A DNA stretch of 12,597 nt from Synergistaceae bacterium (GTDB lineage: Bacteria > Synergistota > Synergistia > Synergistales > Synergistaceae): the NCBI GenBank assembly GCA_031264605.1, contig JAISDQ010000018.1:1-12597 (forward strand), written 5' to 3'. Within the stretch, counting starts at the first letter, position 1. Each line of letters begins with the position of its first letter. A program made the position numbers and the translations under genes. Below, one piece after another: positions 1 through 5,240 of this stretch. The notes beneath the pieces were generated by a model. It did not search any database. It saw only the letters and a list, made by a program, of their open reading frames with translations, and had not been told where the DNA came from.

Positions 1-512
1 GCCACGGGTATGCCGATCTCGCTCTCCGCCTCGTCGGCTATGCCTTGCACGTCGTCGCCGATGATCCCGGAGGCGCAGGTCGTGACGATGAATATGACGT
101 TGGGTTTTGCCCGTTCGGCCACTTCCCTGATTGTTCGGGCAAGTTTTTCGTTCCCTCCGTAGATGGTGTCGTTTTCATCCATGTTGGTGCTGACTATGGT
201 TCTCTGTTTGGGGTTGCCGACTCCCCTGTGTATCCCGTTGACGCGATAGGTAAACGCGAACTCGTGCAGACATCCCGCGCAGCCGACCGGCCCGTGGCTT
301 ATGACCGCGCTGTCCTGAATCAAAGCGACGGCGCAGACGGCGTTGCTGGTGGAGCATCCCATGCACTGGCTGAAAGAGCGCAGCGAGTCGGTCAGCTCGC
401 CGCATCTGGCGCACTCGACCAATGCCGAAGCGCTGCCGTTGAACCCGGTTATCGAACCCAGCCTGTGCTCCCTAACCGCCACTTCCGCCGATTTTAAATT
501 AACGACGCTCAA
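1..512 (-). CDS. Nitrogenase component 1-like protein (NifD/NifE family), 5' part only
   Basis: I translated this open frame from the reverse strand; it runs off the window edge, leaving 170 residues. It carries the hallmarks of nitrogenase component 1 proteins: GPVGC at 74-78 preceded by a GC pair at 52-53, a STNMDENDTIYGGNEKL block at 108-124, and TTCASGIIGDD at 144-154. Cys53, Cys78 and Cys146 line up with the three P-cluster cysteines of NifD. An extra CxxC (34-37) and Cys50, Cys60 and Cys81 make the N-terminus richer in cysteine than classical NifD. I chose the TTG start at 512 because GGGGGAG lies six bases upstream and the N-terminal SVVNLKSAEVAVREHRLGSI block follows at once. The frame stays open back to the TAG at 591-593 without a common start other than a TTG at 554. 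True nitrogenase subunit versus nitrogenase-like reductase cannot be decided from this fragment. Confidence 0.85.
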   Translation of the reverse strand, partial: MSVVNLKSAEVAVREHRLGSITGFNGSASALVECARCGELTDSLRSFSQCMGCSTSNAVCAVALIQDSAVISHGPVGCAGCLHEFAFTYRVNGIHRGVGNPKQRTIVSTNMDENDTIYGGNEKLARTIREVAERAKPNVIFIVTTCASGIIGDDVQGIADEAESEIGIPV

Positions 513-621
513 AAAAATCTCCCCCTCGATATCCCTTTGAACCGCTTTCGCCAACGCAATGCCGCGTATCCTCTCCGCCGTTGAATATAACTACTAAACA
601 GATAGGATTTATTTTAGTTTC

Positions 622-649
622 ATTATAACGGGATATCCCGCGTTGTCAA
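622..649 (-). promoter_or_regulatory. Sigma-70 type promoter of the nitrogenase-like gene
   Basis: On the minus strand TTGACA (649-644) and TATAAT (627-622), both perfect consensus, are separated by 16 bases. Transcription would start near 615, leaving a leader of about 100 nt before the TTG start at 512. Confidence 0.75.
629..640. promoter_or_regulatory. Perfect palindrome inside the promoter spacer, probable operator
   Basis: CGGGATATCCCG is a perfect 12-bp palindrome lying wholly between the -35 and -10 hexamers. A dimeric regulator bound here would block RNA polymerase, so repression is the natural reading. The regulator itself is not in the window. Confidence 0.6.
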
Positions 650-885
650 ATATAAAAAAACAACGTCCGAGTGCGCGCCGGAATAAACCTCTTGGCGGAG
701 TTTTTATACGTTATATGTCCATTCTTTCAGAAAACTATCGGGGAACCGCTTGGTTTGTTCTTGTCGCGTATATTGCCTGTTCGCCTATTGTGTCAATAAA
801 TTCCCATGGGCCGTTTTATTTTGAGGCTATACATATGACGTGATATGCACGATTTTCGTTCTGACAGATTTTCGGGCAGCCTCTG
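650..885. other. Intergenic stretch without a supportable gene
   Basis: No frame on either strand has both a ribosome binding site and a recognisable protein. A 66-codon plus-strand frame at 643-843 starts at a TTG inside the nitrogenase promoter and looks like chance. A TTGACA on the minus strand (796-791) has only a poor -10 match downstream. Confidence 0.5.
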
Positions 886-935
886 AACCGCGGGTAAAAC
901 CTTGGGACGGAGCCCGAGATTTTGCCCCCGCGGTT
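886..935. repeat. Hairpin: likely original 3' hairpin of the dehydrogenase locus
   Basis: AACCGCGGG (886-894) pairs perfectly with CCCGCGGTT (927-935). An inner imperfect stem (cttggg/cccgag, 903-918) folds within the loop. There is no U-tract on either side, so it is a poor intrinsic terminator by itself. Only the right half (from 913) is shared with the copy beside the intact dehydrogenase, so the complete hairpin survives only at this distal copy. Confidence 0.5.
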
Positions 936-1113
936 CAATGAACGCTACATTTTTATCACTATCTTCACCACGTCGTTTTTATTATCGATGTTGAAGCGGA
1001 ACGCTTACCCCAGGTCCAACAACGTTAATTCGTCGGAGGCAACGCCGGATACGTCTATCGCGCCGCTCGACAGGGCATTGATCGCGACGGGGTACTGGTT
1101 CTTGTACCTGAAT
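913..1113 (-). pseudogene. Decayed duplicate of the 3' end of the polyol dehydrogenase gene
   Basis: This segment aligns without gaps to 2030-2230 at a constant offset of 1117 bases, with about 14 mismatches (roughly 93% identity by eye). It contains the dehydrogenase stop codon (945-947), the last ~55 codons and part of the 3' flank. At 1005-1007 a GAA codon has become TAA in the dehydrogenase frame, and neighbouring codons have changed freely (EFKF reads LLTL here). No 5' part of the gene is attached: homology ends about 15 bases beyond the stop codon of the small PIN-partner gene. It is therefore a non-functional fragment no longer under coding selection. Confidence 0.92.
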
Positions 1114-1128
1114 TTGGACTTAAAGATA

Positions 1129-1323
1129 TTACCTGGTTTGTAAACGCGGGTCGTCCTTCGTGCTGGCTATCACTGTAAGACCATATCTTTCGACGATGGG
1201 ATCGGTAATCCTGCGCGTCCGTTCCACGCGCTGCTCCGGGGTCAAATTTTTCGTTTCCTCGTAAATTTCACGGCGTATGCGGTTTACTTCCTGCTCTATA
1301 TCATTCGTCATTCTCATTTTCAA
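1129..1323 (-). CDS. Small charged helical protein, probable partner/antitoxin of the PIN protein
   Basis: This 64-residue protein is rich in Arg, Glu and Lys (QEVNRIRREIYEETKNLTPEQRVERTRRITDPIVERYGL) and predicted mostly helical by eye, with no signal peptide or membrane segment. Its ATG lies inside the end of the PIN gene with a 23-bp overlap, so the two are translationally coupled. From memory, proteins of this look (a segment like xEVxxIRxEI followed by xLTPEERxxxxxx) commonly follow this kind of PIN gene in clostridia and cyanobacteria. An antitoxin role is inferred from pairing alone. The order is toxin first, the reverse of classical vapBC. Confidence 0.72.
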   Translation of the reverse strand: MKMRMTNDIEQEVNRIRREIYEETKNLTPEQRVERTRRITDPIVERYGLTVIASTKDDPRLQTR

Positions 1324-1780
1324 CTACCTCCATCGGCGAATAAATTTCAACGGCATGATAACCGTTTAGCGTATTGATATTGGCCGTCATTTTTATAGTC
1401 TTGCGTTTTACGATATGTTGAAAGTTCATGCTGATTATCATATCCAAATCATTCACTGCGGCGATCGCAATGTGCAGGCCATCCATTCTATATTTAAGAG
1501 GGATCACACCCTCTGTGACATAAACATCCGCTAACCGTTCCGCTTCATCATTGTATTCCAAAATTAAAATATTGTATTCAGCGATAAGATTTATCATCTT
1601 ATCGCGTTTCTTTACTGGGGCTTTTTCCAATTCTTCAATCACGGAACGGGACGTGTAGGCGAGATATTTTCCGGTGGCAGTCTCTTTGAACAGCCTTACC
1701 GTATCGGCGGAAGCAAATCTATCTTCGTCAACATAGAAATTGAACATAGTAGTTTCCAAATATATTTTTGGTGTCCTCAT
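1301..1780 (-). CDS. PIN-domain protein, VapC-like putative ribonuclease toxin
   Basis: This 159-residue single-domain PIN protein has its acidic pocket in order: Glu9 in the IYLETTMFNF strand (many relatives have Asp here), Glu49/Glu50 in SVIEELEKA, Asp100 in RMDGLHIAIA, and the IISMNFQHI strand near 115-123. The C-terminus NTLNGYHAVEIYSPMEVV is typical of the subfamily. PIN proteins of toxin-antitoxin type are Mg-dependent RNases that cut tRNA, rRNA or mRNA. The start ATG has GGAGG ten bases upstream. Codons are AT-rich (many AAT, ATA, TTT) compared with the GC-rich operon beside it, suggesting horizontal arrival. Whether it is an active toxin or a housekeeping RNase-like protein is not decided by sequence. 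Confidence 0.87.
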   Translation of the reverse strand: MRTPKIYLETTMFNFYVDEDRFASADTVRLFKETATGKYLAYTSRSVIEELEKAPVKKRDKMINLIAEYNILILEYNDEAERLADVYVTEGVIPLKYRMDGLHIAIAAVNDLDMIISMNFQHIVKRKTIKMTANINTLNGYHAVEIYSPMEVVENENDE

Positions 1781-1844
1781 AGACTTTGATCCTCCAGAGC
1801 GGGAATCCCTTCACCAAAGTATCACGCGAATCATCAATAATATC

Positions 1845-1865
1845 GTAAAACGACGATCGCTTTAC
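1845..1865 (-). promoter_or_regulatory. Hairpin in the PIN mRNA leader
   Basis: On the transcript GUAAAGCG pairs with CGUUUUAC (one G-U) across a 5-nt loop. It lies between the proposed promoter and the PIN start, so it could be an operator half or an mRNA structure. The role is not known. Confidence 0.35.
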
Positions 1866-1877
1866 TTCTTTCGTACA

Positions 1878-1900
1878 ATTATAACAACTTTGCCGTTGTT
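1878..1900 (-). promoter_or_regulatory. Extended -10 promoter and overlapping inverted repeat for the PIN pair
   Basis: The minus strand reads TGTTATAAT, a perfect -10 (1883-1878) with an extended TG motif; no good -35 is present. An exact 6-bp inverted repeat AACAAC-GGCAAA-GTTGTT (1900-1883) touches the -10. Toxin-antitoxin operons are usually autorepressed through such repeats, which is the likely role here. Confidence 0.5.
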
Positions 1901-1961
1901 TCTCGTGGGTTCTTTTCTTTGCGCCATAATCCTTCGCAATCAAACTACCAAGGCACTCTTC

Positions 1962-2002
1962 ATAATTTTTCTTTCCCCCGAATGGGGGGAAAGAAAAATT
2001 AT
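1962..2002. repeat. 18-bp perfect inverted repeat with 5-nt loop
   Basis: ATAATTTTTCTTTCCCCC (1962-1979) is followed by the loop GAATG and then its exact reverse complement (1985-2002). The AT half of each arm is inside the stem, so it is not a normal intrinsic terminator with a free U-tract. It lies just inside the insert near its junction with the intact dehydrogenase flank, and could be a remnant of a small mobile repeat or an mRNA end-protecting stem. Confidence 0.75.
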
Positions 2003-2034
2003 AATAAAAGGGGTTCGGGGAATCGGTTCCCCGA
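2000..2034 (-). terminator. Intrinsic terminator after the dehydrogenase gene
   Basis: On the minus strand the 8-bp stem TCGGGGAA/TTCCCCGA with a CCGA tetraloop (2034-2015) is followed by ACCCCTTTTATTAT. The U-rich tail is interrupted by four C residues, so strength is uncertain. It would separate the sugar operon from the PIN pair. Confidence 0.55.
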
Positions 2035-2230
2035 GACTTTGCCCCCGCGGTTCAATGAATGCTACATTTTTATCACTATCTTCACCACGTCGTTTTTATT
2101 CTCGATGTTGACGCGGAACGCTTCCGCCAGGTCCTCGAACTTGAATTCGTCGGAGGCTACGCCGGATACGTCTATCGCGCCGCTCGACAGGGCGTTGATC
2201 GCGACGGGGTATTGGTTCTTGTACCTGAAT
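2030..2230. repeat. Intact copy of the ~201-bp direct repeat flanking the PIN cassette
   Basis: This is the proximal partner of 913-1113, in the same orientation. It spans the 3' end of the functional dehydrogenase and its flank up to the terminator stem. The interval between the two copies is 916 bp (1114-2029). Confidence 0.9.
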
Positions 2231-3099
2231 ATCGTCCTTACGTCGGCCACTTGGCCCATCAGTTTGGCGAAGTTGAACGGAATCACGTCGTCGGGCGGCA
2301 TGCCCACGAGGACTATCGTGCCGCCGCGCTTCACCGCGAACGGAGTCTGCTGAGTGGTGACGGTCGCGCCCGCGGTCTCCATCACTATATCGGCGCCCTG
2401 CCCGCCGGTAGCTTCGAGTATCGCCTTCGTCGAATCGGTCTTCGACGCGTCTATCACCCGCGTAGCGCCGAGCTTCATCGCTTTTTCGAGCCGCCTGGGT
2501 ATGACGTCGGCCACCGTGACGTCGGCCGCGCCCCTCGCCTTGCACGCCAGCAGCGACATCAACCCTATGCAGCCGGAGCCGAGAATAACCGCGGAGTCGC
2601 CGAGGCCGACGCCGGCGACCGAAGCCGCTTCAAGCCCGACGGCCAGGGGCTCGATCAGCGCGCCTTCCTTGGACGATACGTTGTCGGGAAGTTTGAACGC
2701 GCGGTGCTCGGGAAACGCCACGAAATTCTCGAAACAGCCGTGATAAGGCGGCGTGGCGAAAAATTCCACGCTCGGACAGAGGTTGTAACGGCCGGTGAGA
2801 CAGTATTCGCACTTGCCGCAGACCAAACCGGGCTCCAGCGCCACCCTGTCGCCGACCTTCAATTTTTTTACGTTCGGGCCCACTTCATACACGGAACCGG
2901 CGCACTCGTGCCCCAGAATAAAATCGCCGTCCACTATATAGTCTCCTATGCGGCCGTGTTCGTAATAATGCACGTCGGAGCCGCAGATACCGACGTACTC
3001 CAGTTTTACGACGACCTCCCCGTCCTTTGGGGACGGCATCGGCACGTCGCGGAACTCCATCTTGCGCAGCCCTGTCATGAAAGCCGCTCTGTTTTTCAT
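2062..3099 (-). CDS. Zinc-dependent polyol dehydrogenase (xylitol/sorbitol/L-iditol dehydrogenase-like)
   Basis: This 345-residue medium-chain dehydrogenase oxidises a sugar alcohol to a ketose with NAD+. Catalytic zinc ligands are Cys39 (GICGSD), His64 and Glu65 (GHE). Four structural zinc cysteines sit at 94, 97, 100 and 108. Glu150 (IEPLAVGLEA) is the usual extra active-site glutamate. The nucleotide fold has GSGCIG at 174-179, and Asp198 at the end of beta 2 favours NAD over NADP. I chose the ATG at 3099, with GGGGGG seven bases upstream; a longer frame to 3159 would add 20 arginine-rich residues encoded by the upstream hairpin. It is the last gene of the sugar ABC operon, so the imported polyol or its product is probably the substrate. 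Exact substrate cannot be read from sequence. Confidence 0.9.
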   Translation of the reverse strand: MKNRAAFMTGLRKMEFRDVPMPSPKDGEVVVKLEYVGICGSDVHYYEHGRIGDYIVDGDFILGHECAGSVYEVGPNVKKLKVGDRVALEPGLVCGKCEYCLTGRYNLCPSVEFFATPPYHGCFENFVAFPEHRAFKLPDNVSSKEGALIEPLAVGLEAASVAGVGLGDSAVILGSGCIGLMSLLACKARGAADVTVADVIPRRLEKAMKLGATRVIDASKTDSTKAILEATGGQGADIVMETAGATVTTQQTPFAVKRGGTIVLVGMPPDDVIPFNFAKLMGQVADVRTIFRYKNQYPVAINALSSGAIDVSGVASDEFKFEDLAEAFRVNIENKNDVVKIVIKM

Positions 3100-3124
3100 T
3101 TCTTTCCCCCCGATGTCCTGAAAT

Positions 3125-3156
3125 CGACGGCGCGGCCTAATACCGCCGCGCCGTCG
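3125..3156 (-). promoter_or_regulatory. Strong GC-rich intercistronic hairpin
   Basis: CGACGGCGCGGC (3125-3136) pairs perfectly with 3145-3156 over 12 bp with an 8-nt loop. No U-tract follows on the minus strand. Such stems after a binding-protein gene commonly protect the upstream mRNA and raise the binding protein level relative to the following gene. Confidence 0.6.
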
Positions 3157-3200
3157 CACTTTTCAACTATCAAACGCGCCCTGCGAATTCACGCCCGAAT

Positions 3201-4163
3201 TTAAAGCGCGCCCGCGGCTTCCAGTATCTTCACGAAATCCTCTACGTTATCCTTCGTGATGAGAGGGTTGCCGATATCGGTGTTGATTTCCTTCTCAGCG
3301 CCGGTGAGGAGCTTGTCGGTGGAACTCAGCAGCAGTTCCGCCAAGTCGTAAGCCGACTGCATGCACGTCGCGGTCATGCGGCCTTCCTTGATGAGAAGCA
3401 CGGCCTCGGCCGTTCCGTCGACTCCGTAGGCGAACAGCTTGTCGAACTTCGGATTGCCCTTCACGACTTCAAGAGCGCCGGCGCACATATTGTCGTTCAT
3501 GGAGACGATGGCGTCGATCTGGCTTTGGGACTGCACCCAGTCCTCCATGAAAGTCATGGCTTCGTCCTTGTTCCAGTGCGCTATCTGTTCGCCGACTATC
3601 TCGACGTCAGGGCGCTTGTCGAAGAACTCGATCTGCCACGCGCGGCGGCGTTCGTCGGCGTGGAAGTTTCCGGGAGGCCCGTTGAGCACGACTACCTTCG
3701 CGTTCTGCGGTATCTGCGTGAGCGCGAGATCGCAGTTTACTTTCGCCTGCATGTACGGATCGGCGTCGACCGAGGACGAGCCCGGTATCCCGTCTATGCG
3801 CGCGTTGGTGGTGATGGCGATGATACCGGCCTTGACGACGTTCTCGACGTACGGCCTCTGCGCCTCGCCGTTGTTCGGCTGAACGATGATGCAGTCGAAC
3901 TTGTTGGTGATCGCGTTCTCGATCATGCCGTTTTCTTTTTCATCGTTGGCCTCCCCGTCGAAGACGGAAAGCTCGATATCGGGATACTTCCCGGCCTCGG
4001 CCTTGATTGCGTTGGCGAGCCAGGCCGCGAACGAGTCGGCCTGCGCGCGCGCGATGTACGCGACTCGGTACTGGGCCGCCTCGGCCTTCCCTCCCGCGGC
4101 TAGCGTCAACGCGAGAACCGCCGCCAGGAACAGCGCTAGAAACTTTGGTGCGTGCGTCTTCAT
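3201..4163 (-). CDS. Periplasmic sugar-binding protein of an RbsB-type ABC transporter
   Basis: This 320-residue type I periplasmic binding protein has a classic signal peptide (basic start MKTHAPK, hydrophobic core FLALFLAAVLALTLA, cleavage near AEA-AQ at 29-31) and no lipobox cysteine. The mature protein opens with the YRVAYIARAQADSF strand-helix. It has the hinge and ligand segments ITTNARID, VVVLNGPPGN, SMNDNMCAGAL and YGVDGTAEA, matching ribose/xylose-type proteins. GGGAGG lies nine bases before the ATG. It is the third gene of the operon, with 54 bp after the permease and a small hairpin in that gap (stem 4202-4206 with 4211-4215). It delivers the sugar or polyol to the membrane permease. 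Confidence 0.93.
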   Translation of the reverse strand: MKTHAPKFLALFLAAVLALTLAAGGKAEAAQYRVAYIARAQADSFAAWLANAIKAEAGKYPDIELSVFDGEANDEKENGMIENAITNKFDCIIVQPNNGEAQRPYVENVVKAGIIAITTNARIDGIPGSSSVDADPYMQAKVNCDLALTQIPQNAKVVVLNGPPGNFHADERRRAWQIEFFDKRPDVEIVGEQIAHWNKDEAMTFMEDWVQSQSQIDAIVSMNDNMCAGALEVVKGNPKFDKLFAYGVDGTAEAVLLIKEGRMTATCMQSAYDLAELLLSSTDKLLTGAEKEINTDIGNPLITKDNVEDFVKILEAAGAL

Positions 4164-4217
4164 CCTCTAAAACCTCCCTACAGATTTTTTTATCCGTAAC
4201 TCGGGCGTCTGCCCGTT

Positions 4218-5240
4218 CTACGCCGTTACGCCTTTTTTGTCTATGTCCCCCAGGCTGCTTCTGGTCCTCCGCCTGCCCTTCGCCCATATGTCGTAGATCA
4301 CCGCGAGCGCTATTATCGCGCCGCGTACTATCTGCTGCACATAGCTGTCCACTCCGGTGAGGTTCATGATGTTGTCGAGAAAACCCACTATGAAAGCTCC
4401 GGCCAGCGTGCCGGCGGCCGTCCCTATGCCGCCGGAGAAGCTGGTGCCGCCGATGATGGCGGCGGTCAAAGCCTGAAACTCGAAGTTGATCGCCCCGTTG
4501 GGCAGCCCCGCGTTGACGCGGCTCATGAAAAGCACGCCCGCGATCCCGACCAGAATCCCGTTGAACAGAAACGCCTTGTATTTCACGCGCCCCACGGCTA
4601 TGCCGGACGCGACGGCGGCTTCCTCGTTGCCCCCTATCGCGTATATCGACCGCCCGAATCTGGTGTGCCGCAGAGTGTACCACGTGACGATGAATATGCA
4701 GACCATGAATATTATCGGGGTGGGAACGCTCGCTATACTGCCCTGCCCGAACACCACAAAATCGCCGAGGCGCAGGAGGTTCTGCCCTTTCGTATACAGG
4801 AGCGCCGCGCCGCGCGCCATGGTCTGCATGGCGAGAGTGGCGATGAAAGGCGGCACCTTGAAGTTGGTTATCATCATCGCGTTGACGATATTGCAGGCCA
4901 CGCCGGTGGCGACTCCGGCGGCGAAAGACAAAATCAGCGCCCCCCATACCGGAACCGACGCCGCGACGGCCCCTTTGAACGAGGCGACCGCCAGCACGCC
5001 GGAGAGGGCGATCACGGAACCCGCCGACAGGTCGAGCATGCCGCCTATTATGAGTATCGTCTCCCCGAACGCCAGTATCGTGGTCACGGACAACTGCCGG
5101 GATATATTAGAGATGTTGGCTATCGAAAGAAAATTCGGGTTCGCCCGGGAACATATGACGAACAAAAAAGCCAATACCATGAAAATGCTGTACTGCTGCC
5201 TGGCCGTATTCCACGCCGAGCCGATTTTACGCCGCTCCAT
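4218..5240 (-). CDS. Sugar ABC transporter permease (RbsC/XylH-type)
   Basis: This 340-residue inner-membrane protein has roughly eight to ten hydrophobic segments, starting at 17-31 (YSIFMVLAFLFVICS). It carries the conserved loop GGNEEAAVASGIAVGRVKYKAF, the coupling region that contacts the ATPase in this permease family. IIGGTSFSGGIGTAAGTLAGA near the C-terminus is the second family signature. GAGGGGG seven bases before the ATG lies inside the end of the ATPase gene; the two genes overlap by 14 bp, so translation is coupled. Only one permease gene is present, so the channel is probably a homodimer as in the ribose system. Confidence 0.93.
   Translation of the reverse strand: MERRKIGSAWNTARQQYSIFMVLAFLFVICSRANPNFLSIANISNISRQLSVTTILAFGETILIIGGMLDLSAGSVIALSGVLAVASFKGAVAASVPVWGALILSFAAGVATGVACNIVNAMMITNFKVPPFIATLAMQTMARGAALLYTKGQNLLRLGDFVVFGQGSIASVPTPIIFMVCIFIVTWYTLRHTRFGRSIYAIGGNEEAAVASGIAVGRVKYKAFLFNGILVGIAGVLFMSRVNAGLPNGAINFEFQALTAAIIGGTSFSGGIGTAAGTLAGAFIVGFLDNIMNLTGVDSYVQQIVRGAIIALAVIYDIWAKGRRRTRSSLGDIDKKGVTA

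Noticed and set aside
784..820. TTGACA on the minus strand as a second promoter
   Set aside because: The best -10 at a suitable distance matches only about four of six bases and no gene follows before 649.
643..843. 66-codon plus-strand open frame
   Set aside because: It starts at a TTG within the reverse-strand promoter, has no ribosome binding site and no recognisable domain.
1728..1943. 71-codon minus-strand open frame overlapping the PIN gene start
   Set aside because: It covers the PIN promoter, leader and ribosome site in another frame and ends inside the PIN gene; no family resemblance or ribosome site.
3099..3159. Longer start for the dehydrogenase adding MRRRGGIRPRRRFQDIGGKE
   Set aside because: The extra residues come from the intercistronic hairpin, and the downstream ATG has a strong ribosome site at normal spacing.
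2059..3204. 381-codon plus-strand open frame across the dehydrogenase
   Set aside because: It is antisense to a clearly recognisable dehydrogenase with all zinc ligands; GC-rich codons leave the opposite strand open.
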